NCBI GenBank assembly: GCA_964581795.1
Contig: CAZOPW010000001.1
Span: 1 to 64,000 of the forward strand
Reading direction: 5' to 3'
Length of the DNA: 64,000 bases
Source of the DNA: EX4572-165 sp964581795
GTDB taxonomy: Archaea > Thermoplasmatota > E2 > DHVEG-1
Made by a program: the position numbers and the translations under genes
Part shown: positions 1 to 9,100 of the stretch, one piece after another
How the letters are laid out: the number at the start of each line of letters is the position of its first letter
Numbering within the stretch: position 1 is the stretch's first letter
Notes under the pieces: model-generated
What the model saw: the letters and a program-made list of their open reading frames with translations, nothing else
Told to the model about the DNA's origin: nothing
Database searches by the model: none

Positions 1-116
1 GTGGCTTAGAAACAAGCGAAGAATTCAACGGTCGACTTGTACCAGAGGTTGGATCAGCTGGAATCTTTATGGTCAGTGCTCCTAACGCATTTGACAGCAG
101 AGTTGTAGATCTATAA
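1..116 (+). CDS. archaellin, C-terminal fragment (cut by window edge)
   Basis: The frame open from base 3 encodes about 37 residues ending in GRLVPEVGSAG...VVDL and a TAA at 114-116. This is the same C-terminal pattern (G-R/K-hydrophobic-PE-x-G, then a hydrophobic strand and a short aliphatic end) found in the complete archaellins at 24.8-29.7 kb. The N-terminal class III signal peptide lies outside the window, so membership rests on the C-terminal similarity only. The gene is followed directly by a hairpin terminator and then by the Sm-archaellin fusion gene on the same strand. Confidence 0.75.
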   Translation, partial: GLETSEEFNGRLVPEVGSAGIFMVSAPNAFDSRVVDL

Positions 117-150
117 AAGGAAAAATTATACAATTTTTTCCTCTTTTTTT
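117..150 (+). terminator. hairpin plus T-run after partial archaellin
   Basis: AGGAAAAATT (118-127) pairs with AATTTTTTCCT (132-142) across a short loop and is followed by CTTTTTTT. It starts one base after the stop codon. Archaeal termination depends mainly on the T-run, which is present. Confidence 0.6.
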
Positions 151-232
151 ATCTATTTTTCATCCTTTTTATAAAAAATGTTATTTTCACACATTTTTTA
201 TTTTATCATTTTGAACAATAATACAACACGTG

Positions 233-297
233 TTTAAATAGGAAAAGTGAGAAACTCCTTATCAACAAAGTATGTACCGTGATATCAATCATCACGG
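233..297 (+). promoter_or_regulatory. promoter and 5' leader hairpin of the Sm-archaellin fusion gene
   Basis: A TATA-like TTTAAATAGG lies at about 234-243, roughly 100 bases before the ATG at 345. Between them CCGTGAT (277-283) and ATCACGG (291-297) form a perfect 7-bp inverted repeat with a 7-base loop, which would fall near the start of the transcript. It could be an operator or an RNA hairpin. The hexamer array seen at other archaellin promoters is absent here. Confidence 0.4.
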
Positions 298-344
298 GTA
301 TCGGATCGTATCGGAAGGTGATAAGTCAGTGAGAAGGTGAAGAA

Positions 345-1214
345 ATGGAAAATAGGTATATGGAAAGATTTGTAGGCAGGTATTGCAAAGTAGTCACAAA
401 GGAACCAGGTGAAAAAAAGGCTACCGTAACCACGGGCCTTTTAGAAGATGTAGATTATGAAGATGGATTTATTATTATTGATTCTCATCAAGGGTTAGGA
501 GCTCTGCGAATCAGTACGATTATTGCTATCAAACCTGCAAAATATAAACAACAACATAAAAAGAGTTTGAAAGCAGATAGTCATGCTGTCGTCGGTATTG
601 AAACCCTTATTGTATTTATTGCTATGGTATTAGTTGCAGCAGTTACCTCAACCGTTCTCATTCAAACAATGGATACACTTCAACAGCGATCGAGATACAT
701 TTCAGATCAAACAATAAAGGAAGTTTCATCTGGTCTAACGATTTCAGAAGTAATTGGATATACGAATGATGCGCAAACTCATATAGAATACTTAGCTCTT
801 CAAGTGAGAACAACAGCTGGATCAAAAGACATGGATTTAAGTCTCTGCACAATAACAATGTTATATGATAAATTATACGCGTTGACCTTTAATGATAGTG
901 CTGCAATAGATATCGACGATAAACCAGAAAGTAAAGGTGTCTTTGAATACGCAGCAGAAAACCTTACTCTCTCTGGAGCGGAATTTGGATTATTTGCTCT
1001 TCACGATGAAGATGATAGTCTTACCAATACCAATGGTATTAACTCTGGTGATATGGGTTTAATTATCATTAACGTTAGTGGTGTATTCAATTCCAGTGGA
1101 CTGCCACCTAGAGACTCGTTATCTGGTACTCTTCAACCAGAAACAGGTATGAAAGCAAGTTTTGATATTGTCACTCCTGCTGTATTTAGACAACAAACCG
1201 TTGATTTCTATTAG
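345..1214 (+). CDS. archaellin-like protein with N-terminal Sm-like domain
   Basis: 289 residues, ATG with GAAGGTGA five bases upstream. Residues about 8-66 read like a small SH3/Sm-like barrel (GRYCKVV, TTGLLEDVDYEDGFIIID, ISTIIAIKP). Residues about 78-110 are a class III signal peptide and hydrophobic helix (HAVVGIETLIVFIAMVLVAA), followed by a normal archaellin body and C-terminus (SGTLQPETGMKASFDIVTP). Ordinary archaellins have only 5-15 residues before the cleavage site, so a cytoplasmic domain of nearly 80 residues that the prepilin peptidase would remove is unusual. No stop, gap or clear internal ribosome site separates the two parts. The archaellin half is firm; the Sm-like reading is by pattern only. 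It ends at a perfect hairpin terminator shared with the convergent gene. Confidence 0.8.
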   Translation: MENRYMERFVGRYCKVVTKEPGEKKATVTTGLLEDVDYEDGFIIIDSHQGLGALRISTIIAIKPAKYKQQHKKSLKADSHAVVGIETLIVFIAMVLVAAVTSTVLIQTMDTLQQRSRYISDQTIKEVSSGLTISEVIGYTNDAQTHIEYLALQVRTTAGSKDMDLSLCTITMLYDKLYALTFNDSAAIDIDDKPESKGVFEYAAENLTLSGAEFGLFALHDEDDSLTNTNGINSGDMGLIIINVSGVFNSSGLPPRDSLSGTLQPETGMKASFDIVTPAVFRQQTVDFY

Positions 1215-1225
1215 ACCAAAACCAG

Positions 1226-1267
1226 ATAAAAGGATTTTCTTAAATCCTTTTATTACCTCTTTTTTTA
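1226..1267. terminator. bidirectional terminator between convergent genes
   Basis: ATAAAAGGATTT (1226-1237) and AAATCCTTTTAT (1242-1253) form a perfect 12-bp stem with a 4-base loop, followed on the plus strand by TACCTCTTTTTTT. It separates the plus-strand archaellin fusion from the minus-strand PAS gene whose stop is at 1265. Confidence 0.75.
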
Positions 1268-2452
1268 TGTATTCATTTTTTGAAACACCGTAATTTCAAC
1301 ATGTTCACCGTTTAATTTCGTTGATTGAATCTTAGCTTGCATTGGAATTTTTTCATGCTGCTTTGATAATAAAACAACTTGAAACGTTTGAGATTTTTCT
1401 CCCGATAATCGTTTTGAACAATGTGATTTGAAACTCGAAAAACCTTCAGGAGCAAGAAATTGGATGAAATCCTTATCGATAATATCGCCAATCGGTTGTT
1501 TTACTAAAGATGAAAACGGTTCATTAGCTGCCTTGACTACACCTCGAAAAATAATAACCGCACTTTCATCTATTTTGTTTATTATTTGTGAAAAATCAAA
1601 ATCATTAGCATTAATTTGATCACCTAAGGGAGCGGATAACTCATCAAAAAAAGAATCTAGGAATGAATAATCCCCTATTTTTGTTTGATTAATACGAGAA
1701 TCCAAGTGATCAAAAGATTGTTTGTCAATAGCATTTAACATCTGTTTTGTCGTCGCTACCTTATCAGCATCTCTTTCAAATGGATGGACAAAAGGTTCCT
1801 TCTCATCTGATTCTATTGATCGATTGATTCCTTTGCTTGTAGACACTGTGGAAGTAGGTTGAGGAGATCCAAGCCCTAATTTTGATCTTAGAGTATTTTT
1901 AAAATCATTCATTGATCCGTTAAGCATATCCATTACAGTAGAAAATCTATGACTTGTTGAAGAAGGGGTGGGGTGAACCGAATTGAATGATGGAAGGGAA
2001 ACTTTTTCCACTTGAGTTTTTGTTTTTCCAAGAGGTGTTTTGTAATCCTCTGGAATAAAAAGGTACAATCGATGATCAATAATAAGAACTAGTAACAAAA
2101 TAGAAAAAATGAGATAATGAAAAAGATAATTAAGTGAAATAGATGAGGTAGCAACACGTAGTCCCATACCGCTTAATAATAAAAGGGTGAGGGGAAATGA
2201 AAACAATAAATGTTTCTTTGATAAAGACATGTGAAAATAGAGATTTAAAAAAAGTACAACCATGCCTATAAACAATAGTTGAGTACTATCAAAACCAGCG
2301 AAAGCATAAAAAACCGTAAAATCAAAGATAAATGAGGGGATGTATGCTGTCATGAAAAAGAAGATTACAATGAATTTCAATAGAGTATAGCAACTAAAAA
2401 AAAGCATGAAATAAAGCGGAATATACCAAATATAGTGATTATTTTGTTTCAT
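1265..2452 (-). CDS. membrane protein with C-terminal PAS domain
   Basis: 395 residues from the ATG at 2452, which follows CAGGTG by five bases; a longer frame to 2497 lacks such a site. The first ~115 residues hold about five membrane helices. A polar, Ser/Thr/Lys-rich linker follows (about 125-270). The last ~115 residues are a PAS-like domain (ESAVIIFRGVVKAANEPFSSL ... GKxxIQFLAPEG, VEITVF at the end) that closely resembles the C-terminal PAS of the 14.2-16 kb protein. No kinase, cyclase or methyl-accepting domain is attached, so output must go through a partner. Last gene of a three-gene unit; it overlaps the preceding gene by 14 bases. Ligand or cofactor unknown. Confidence 0.7.
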   Translation of the reverse strand: MKQNNHYIWYIPLYFMLFFSCYTLLKFIVIFFFMTAYIPSFIFDFTVFYAFAGFDSTQLLFIGMVVLFLNLYFHMSLSKKHLLFSFPLTLLLLSGMGLRVATSSISLNYLFHYLIFSILLLVLIIDHRLYLFIPEDYKTPLGKTKTQVEKVSLPSFNSVHPTPSSTSHRFSTVMDMLNGSMNDFKNTLRSKLGLGSPQPTSTVSTSKGINRSIESDEKEPFVHPFERDADKVATTKQMLNAIDKQSFDHLDSRINQTKIGDYSFLDSFFDELSAPLGDQINANDFDFSQIINKIDESAVIIFRGVVKAANEPFSSLVKQPIGDIIDKDFIQFLAPEGFSSFKSHCSKRLSGEKSQTFQVVLLSKQHEKIPMQAKIQSTKLNGEHVEITVFQKMNT

Positions 2453-3140
2453 AGAACACCTGCTGAAGTGTTGTTGCAAGTGGTGTTTTCTTTCCAATAA
2501 TAATAGTCGAAATAAGCGCTATAAAAATTAATGAAATATCCAATAAAAACGGAGGCAATTCCAGTTTCATCGTTCCATCGATCCACGGAATCAACAATGT
2601 ATTACTCCCTCGATTCATATCACTTCCTTGATATTCAATAAACGTTTCAGTTGATTCGCCTGCTCTATCAGTAGAAATCACATGTAATTGTGAAAAATAT
2701 GTCGTTTGAAAAACAAATCGAATATGAAGCTGACAACGATCTGCAACAGTATTTGTCTCACTTGAATGGGTTACATCGCAAGCATTTTTTTGTAATAAAA
2801 AATCGTTAGATTCATCAATAAATTCATTGACTGTATTGAAAGAATTCTTATCATCCCATTGTTTAAAAATAAAAGTGTGTAGTATGGCTCCATTTTCCTC
2901 AAGATTCACTTGAACTTTATAAATATCACTCCAAGAGTTATAATCAGAAAGCGTTAGATACGCTCGGATTGTATTATCTTGTTGCAGAATTTTTATATCT
3001 GCATAATTCGGTGGAACATTGATTACTCCAACACCTGCATCTGATCCACCATCACTCAAAACAACCGTGGATGAAATGGTGACAAAAAGTAGTAATACAA
3101 TAAATAAAAAGGTAATTTTTTGCCTCTTTTTTTGCATCAT
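2439..3140 (-). CDS. secreted or membrane-anchored protein, unknown function
   Basis: 233 residues. The N-terminus has basic residues (MMQKKRQK) and a hydrophobic stretch ending near SSTVVLSDG, a likely signal peptide. The body is polar with several Cys and beta-rich character. A hydrophobic helix (about 200-220) near the C-terminus, followed by basic residues, would anchor it with the body outside the cell. The ATG overlaps the upstream stop as ATGA and is preceded by GGAGTGA, so translation is probably coupled. Not recognised as a known family; the operon suggests a surface assembly with its two neighbours. Confidence 0.65.
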   Translation of the reverse strand: MMQKKRQKITFLFIVLLLFVTISSTVVLSDGGSDAGVGVINVPPNYADIKILQQDNTIRAYLTLSDYNSWSDIYKVQVNLEENGAILHTFIFKQWDDKNSFNTVNEFIDESNDFLLQKNACDVTHSSETNTVADRCQLHIRFVFQTTYFSQLHVISTDRAGESTETFIEYQGSDMNRGSNTLLIPWIDGTMKLELPPFLLDISLIFIALISTIIIGKKTPLATTLQQVFYETK

Positions 3141-4474
3141 CGTCGTTCACTCCGCCCATGAACTAAATGATTATACAACATGTATCCAGCAGCAAGTATT
3201 AATGCTAATAACACAACGATAGTCACTGGTGACGTAGCACCTATACCTGTTGGTTGTTCAGTTGTTAATGGCGGTCCAACATCAATCCTAGTAGTAAATG
3301 TCTTAACACTATCATCTGTCTCAATTGTATAGGTAATTAACCCATCTCTGTTTTCGCTAAGTGCTTTCAGTTTTATGCTGATTATTTGTTCTACGGTATT
3401 TGTTGATATTATTGTAAATGGCGAATTAGCAGGTTTATTATTCCTATGTAAATTAAGAACAGAAATATTATTATTCGTTTGAATGCTTACTTTTGCTGTT
3501 CCTTCTCCAGATAAGTAACTGTTTATAGTTTCTATTTCTCCTTCAGCCATTGAAAGACTTCTTTGATACTGAAATGAAAAACCTGTTGATGAATCAAGTG
3601 TAGTTAGCTCGTAATTTTTGTGACCAACGAAAATATTGATTGTCGGAACATCAATAACTAACGCTGTTTGTAATGACACCGCGGTTCCAGATACTTCTTC
3701 ATCTAACAAATAATAATCAGAAACAACTGCTGATGCAGACCCTTTTTGTTGTATTCTTTGAGGTTTCCAAGACTGTGAATTAAGTTCTAATTTGTAATTT
3801 TGTTGATTGTACGCAGGGATTTGGTTGCTTTGTTCCTTGTAAGTTAATAGAGAATCCATCATTTCAAAATCAATTGTTATGTTGAGTGGGACATTACCTG
3901 TATTTTTTAAGATTAGATAATCACTAGCTTGTGCATTCATCTCTGTAAATGGATCAACATAAAAGGATAATCTATCCCCATGGCTTTTTGCAAATCCTCT
4001 TGTTGGTTTTTCTAAATAAAAATTGTTTTGATACAATAATTTATCTGTTGTTGATAGTTCAATTGTCCATATTTGTTTATAAAATATCTCATTTGGTAAA
4101 TAGTCTGGTATACCAACACAAAACTTAATCATCTCTGAATTAACTGCACACCGTTTTGGATTAATAGTATTATTTGCGTAGGATTCACCCGTATTTTGCC
4201 AAGGATTTACGATCATTGGTGTGTATTTCCATTGATAGTAATTGGTTTCATTAAAATCAGTGGGAAGTGTTTCACCGTTGTACGCTGTCAAAATTAATTC
4301 GTTATCCACTTCATTAAGACCTTCAAAAGTGATTGTGTGCCAAAGTCCTGCAATGATTTTAGGTGTACCATTTTCAAATTGAGCCGGTTGGTCTATTATG
4401 GTAATGTCTGCAATTATATCATCTTCTGCATTAATAGTTATACAATTAAGAATAAAAAATAATGCAAAACACAT
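3137..4474 (-). CDS. large extracellular protein with C-terminal membrane anchor, unknown function
   Basis: 445 residues from ATG at 4474. It has a short hydrophobic signal-like start (CFALFFILNCITINA), a beta-rich extracellular body with a segment typical of Ig-like or NEW3/CARDB-type folds (LILKNTGNVPLNITIDFEM), and one C-terminal helix (VTIVVLLALILAAGYMLY) followed by HGRSERR. The good ribosome site GAGGTGAT (4508-4515) is not placed for this ATG. It stands three bases before an in-frame ATT at 4502-4504, which would add KHKTHYLIC and complete the basic n-region of a normal signal peptide. First gene of the 4.5-1.3 kb unit. Function not recognised. Confidence 0.65.
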   Translation of the reverse strand: MCFALFFILNCITINAEDDIIADITIIDQPAQFENGTPKIIAGLWHTITFEGLNEVDNELILTAYNGETLPTDFNETNYYQWKYTPMIVNPWQNTGESYANNTINPKRCAVNSEMIKFCVGIPDYLPNEIFYKQIWTIELSTTDKLLYQNNFYLEKPTRGFAKSHGDRLSFYVDPFTEMNAQASDYLILKNTGNVPLNITIDFEMMDSLLTYKEQSNQIPAYNQQNYKLELNSQSWKPQRIQQKGSASAVVSDYYLLDEEVSGTAVSLQTALVIDVPTINIFVGHKNYELTTLDSSTGFSFQYQRSLSMAEGEIETINSYLSGEGTAKVSIQTNNNISVLNLHRNNKPANSPFTIISTNTVEQIISIKLKALSENRDGLITYTIETDDSVKTFTTRIDVGPPLTTEQPTGIGATSPVTIVVLLALILAAGYMLYNHLVHGRSERR

Positions 4475-4685
4475 ACAAATTAGATAGTGTGTCTTATGTT
4501 TAATCCCATCACCTCTGTATCAATTCCAATTCCTTTAGAAAATTTGGTTAGTATAGTACCCATCCAAGAAAGGAAAAGGAAAATAGATTATTAAAAGGTT
4601 TCTATTTTAATCTTTTACAAGATCAATTCATGAAGGAATTTATTTAAAAAAATGATAGAATAAAAAAAGAAGGACAACTTTTCTT

Positions 4686-5852
4686 TTATTCTTCAATACT
4701 TAAATGATAATAGATTTGTGAGGTATATTTTCCAGCTAATTGCCCTAGAGGTATAAAACAGGTATACTCAATATTACTTGAATTTACATAATTGCCCCAT
4801 CGTTCAGCAATGTGATAATCAGGAAGACTATCCTGACTACCCCCATAAAGAAATACTGAATTTAGTAATGATCGAAATGTTGTTCTATTACCTCCCTTCA
4901 CATAAACATTTGATTTTGGTATTGTGTGAACTGGATTTGTTTGATGTGTTAAATCTGATATATCAACAGATAAGTTGTAATTTCCATTTGAACAAGTTAC
5001 TAGTGAAATATTACCACTACCTCCATCGTCATTGACCGAATAATTACTTCCAGGGTAACCAACAATACTTGGATTTTGTGCACTAATTATTTCTGCGTAT
5101 GCATATACGCCAAATTCATCAGTAACCCATGATTGATATCCCTCACTATCATCAACAGTGATATTGAAATTCCACGAATAATTATTAAATAAACCATATT
5201 TAGAAGAGTTTTCAACTAAAACTGAACTATTATTCCATGTTGGATTTTCACCTGGTGCATACCTAAATTGTTTATTTGGAATAAAGGTGAATGTCATATT
5301 TCTTGCTTCTGTAACTCCTTCTAATCCATACAATGTATCATTGACAACTCTTGAGTGATGAGGCCCAAAGCGGATTTCATTATTTGGCCAAATATTACGA
5401 AAAACAGAATTATTTGATGTCCCTACACTTGTGTTCTCATATTGAATGTGCAAATTAAGATTACCACCAAGTGTTTGATTATAAAAACTTGACTCTGTTC
5501 CATTATCATACCATGAAGTTATGTTAATGAATTCGATATCGTCCCATCCTTGATCGCTGCTAATATTTACAATAAATCGGTATTCTGAATCATTATCAAC
5601 TTCTATTTGTTGGTTTAACTTTGAAATCCATGTCCCTGAATCATTATATTGAAAGTCATACCAGTTTATTCTTGGGGCTGAATGAATAATGTGAACTGAA
5701 AGAGATGAGTTATTATGCCATGCACTAGCTATTCCTCCTGCTTCAGCAATAGGAATCAATGGAATTGGTCTAATTTCATAAACTTGATTTGTTAATGCTA
5801 AACAACATGTAGAAATTACTAACAAACTGATGATTTTTTTGTGGTTTGCCAT
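4686..5852 (-). CDS. secreted Asn-rich surface protein, shared-domain family member 1
   Basis: 388 residues from the ATG at 5852, chosen because AAGGTGA lies seven bases upstream; a longer frame to 5885 has no better site. It has a signal peptide (KKIISLLVISTCCLALTNQ) and then a domain of about 330 residues that recurs in the proteins at 9.6 and 11.3 kb. Shared marks are ASAWHN near the start, a ...RFIVNISSDQGWDDIEFINIT core, DEFGVYAYAEI, a GNYNLSV segment and the end motif IPLGQLAGKYTSQIYYHL. It has many N-x-S/T sequons, consistent with N-glycosylation by AglB. No membrane anchor or enzyme motif is seen. A surface or matrix role is inferred. Confidence 0.7.
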   Translation of the reverse strand: MANHKKIISLLVISTCCLALTNQVYEIRPIPLIPIAEAGGIASAWHNNSSLSVHIIHSAPRINWYDFQYNDSGTWISKLNQQIEVDNDSEYRFIVNISSDQGWDDIEFINITSWYDNGTESSFYNQTLGGNLNLHIQYENTSVGTSNNSVFRNIWPNNEIRFGPHHSRVVNDTLYGLEGVTEARNMTFTFIPNKQFRYAPGENPTWNNSSVLVENSSKYGLFNNYSWNFNITVDDSEGYQSWVTDEFGVYAYAEIISAQNPSIVGYPGSNYSVNDDGGSGNISLVTCSNGNYNLSVDISDLTHQTNPVHTIPKSNVYVKGGNRTTFRSLLNSVFLYGGSQDSLPDYHIAERWGNYVNSSNIEYTCFIPLGQLAGKYTSQIYYHLSIEE

Positions 5853-6163
5853 TTCCTTTTCACCTTCCAGTTCCTTCACATTCATTGATCGCCAGAGTGC
5901 TGACGTTCAACGTCGTGTTACATGTTCGCAAACCACAGTTTATTAAGGATTACTGGAAGAGTTCACGATTTGATCCAGTGTCAAAATGACAAAATACCAG
6001 TTAAAAAAATAGTTTTTGTCAATAGAAAGCTTTGATAGAATTCTCTTTTTTTGTGAAATTATTTCATTCTGCTATTTTCACAGTCTTCTTTTAAATACCA
6101 TAAGTGCCAGAAAATAACACGCCACAACCTAACATGATATAAATGTTATTGAAGGCGTGTAAA
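5853..6163. promoter_or_regulatory. divergent promoter region
   Basis: About 310 bases between divergent genes. For the minus-strand gene, CCTTAATAAAC (about 5938-5949, read on minus) is a possible TATA box. Its leader would hold the perfect palindrome GACGTT-c-AACGTC (5902-5914). A second small palindrome, TGTCAaaaTGACA, lies at 5979-5991. For the plus-strand gene, TTTTAAATACC at about 6089-6099 is a possible TATA box. No open frame of interest is seen. Confidence 0.4.
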
Positions 6164-9100
6164 ATGAAAGGAAAGGATGGATGGAAGAAAACTGAAACAA
6201 TTCTAGTCACTGTGTTTCTTATTACAATGAGCATAACGTCTTTTTTTATTATAGATTCTTCAAATGCTAGTATATTATATGTGGAATCCGAAGATTCCTT
6301 GCAGGATAAAATAAATCAATCCTCTGACGGAGATGTTATTCAGATAAATCAAAGTATAACATTATCTAATTTTATTATTATTAATAAATCAATTATACTA
6401 AATGGCAAAACAGGGTCAATTATTCAAATCAATGGATGTGATTATGGATTCAATATCACCACAAGCAACGTCTCCATTAATAATTTAACACTATATAATT
6501 GTTCAACGGCTATAACTGTAAAAAATCAAACCCAAACATTAGACAACATCACAATTAGTAATATAACAATAACAAACTGCTCACTTTATGGCGTATATTC
6601 TTATCACACAACCCAATTAAACATTTCCTCTTCTACCATCATAACAAACACAGGATCAGGTATCTTTCTACTAAATACCTCCTCTACAATCATATATAAC
6701 AATACCATAGAAGAAAATCCAAACACAGGACTTAACATCACCCAATTATCAAATAATAATACAATTAGAAATAATTCATTTATTAATAATTCAATTTCAA
6801 TAAATATAACAAACTCAAAAAATAACTTAATCCATAACAATACATTCTTAAATTGTACAGAATCTCATACCTTTGATAATTCAATAAACAGATGGAATAC
6901 TTCAACTCATGGAAATTATTGGAATGATTATACAGGTACAGATCATGACGATAATGACATAGGTGACAGCTCATACATTATATCGGGAGGAAGCAATTTA
7001 GATGAAAAACCACTTGGTTTTTTCCTTCCAATTGTTGATTTTTCCTATGCGCCAATAACACCAACAACCGGAAACACTATTACATTTACTGATAATTCAA
7101 CAGATCCTAATGATGAAGATAATCCAAATCTATCTTATTTTTGGAATTTGGGTGATGGAAACACTAGCCAAGAAGAATCTCCTACACATTCATATTCAGA
7201 TAATGGGATTTATAATGTGTCATTAAACGTAACTAATGCATACCAACAATGGAATAGTACTAATCAAACAATTATTGTTTCAAATCTTGGGCCAACATCC
7301 TTATTTACATATTCTCCAAATCCGAGTATTGTAAATGAAACAATAACTTTTACTAATGAGTGTTCTGACACAGATGGAGCAATTGTCGCTTATAATTGGA
7401 CATTTGATGATGGATACTATCTTAATACAACTGAGAAAACAAACCCAACTCATACCTATAATCAATCAAGGGAATACAATGTAAAATTAAATATTACAGA
7501 TAATGATGGCTATATTGATACATATACACAAACAGTATCCGTAACTTTCAAACCACAAGCAAATTTCACAATAGATATATCCAACCCATCAACATCAGAT
7601 ATAATCACTTTAAATGACACTTCAACGGATATCGATGGAAGTATAGCATCATATAACTGGTCATTTGGAGATGAAACATTTTCTCAAAACCAAAACCCTA
7701 CACATTCTTATTCCGATGATGGATCATACACCATAACATTAAACGTGACTGATAATAAAGGAGCATTTAATCAAACCAGCAAGAATATAATAATTACTAA
7801 TACACCACCAACAGCTAATTTCAGTTTTACCCCACAAAACCCAACAGATACACAAATAATAACATTCACGGATAATTCAATTGATATTGATGGTTCTATA
7901 TCAAATTGTACGTGGACATTTGGTGATGGAACCACAAGCTATTCTCAAAACTCCACAACTCATCAATATGCGGATAATGGAACATATACTGTAACATTAA
8001 ATGTAACTGATGATGATGGAGATACCGGTGAGCACAGTGTAAATATAAATGTATCTAATGTTGGACCAACCGCAGGTTTTACTTTCGAGCCTTCGAATCC
8101 GTTGGTAGGAGAAATTATTTGGTTTAATGATACTTCAACTGATCAAGATGGTACGATTGGTAATTGGTCATGGTCATTTGCAGATGACACAGTCAATTAT
8201 TCACAGAATACTTCACACATTTACTCGAATCTAAAAAGTTACGATGTCACTCTTTCAGTAACAGATAACGATGGCAATACTTCTTCAATTACAAAACATC
8301 TTATTTTAAAAGAAAGAACGATTAAACCAATTACAACAACGTGTCCAGCTTATTACAATCTTACTGATGAATCGGATGTTACTATCCAAATTAAAACAAG
8401 TAATTCTACAAATCTATCTGTAAGTAAATACTCTGAAAGACCTTCAACAGTAGAACGAAACATTTCAGAATATATAAATCTAGAAAAATATTTTGAAATT
8501 ACATTAGAAAATCAGTCATTACTGGAATGGATCAATGTTTCATTGTTTTATGATCAAAATGATTTAAATGATGATATCGATGAAAGTTCGTTAAAAATTT
8601 TTTACTGGAACGAAACCACTAAAGAATGGATTAAAGTTTTAAATTGTTCAAACAATGTTTCGAATACAAATGGATACAGTGGATTTGTAAATGCGAATTT
8701 ATCCCATTTGACTCTTTTTACATTAGGTGGAACCCTTATCCAAGACGAAACAACTCCTCCAACATTACCAACTCTTATTAATTCTTCAAATAACTCCATG
8801 TTTTCAATAGCTAATCCAACTCTTAACATTTCATATAATCAAATCGTACCCTGCTTTACTGCATCATTAAATGGTACAACTTTACCAGTAGAAACAAGTG
8901 ATAACAAAACATTTTCAGTTTTCGTTAATACTGACCTGAAAAATGGGAATTATAGTTTACAACTCACTTTAGTAAATGCAACATTAATTAGAACAGACAC
9001 AATCTACTTTACAATATTTGTGCCTGTAGAAACAAGTCATTCTTCTAGAAGCGTTGAAATACCTTTATGGGCATGGTATTCTTTTATCCTCTTTTCTGGC

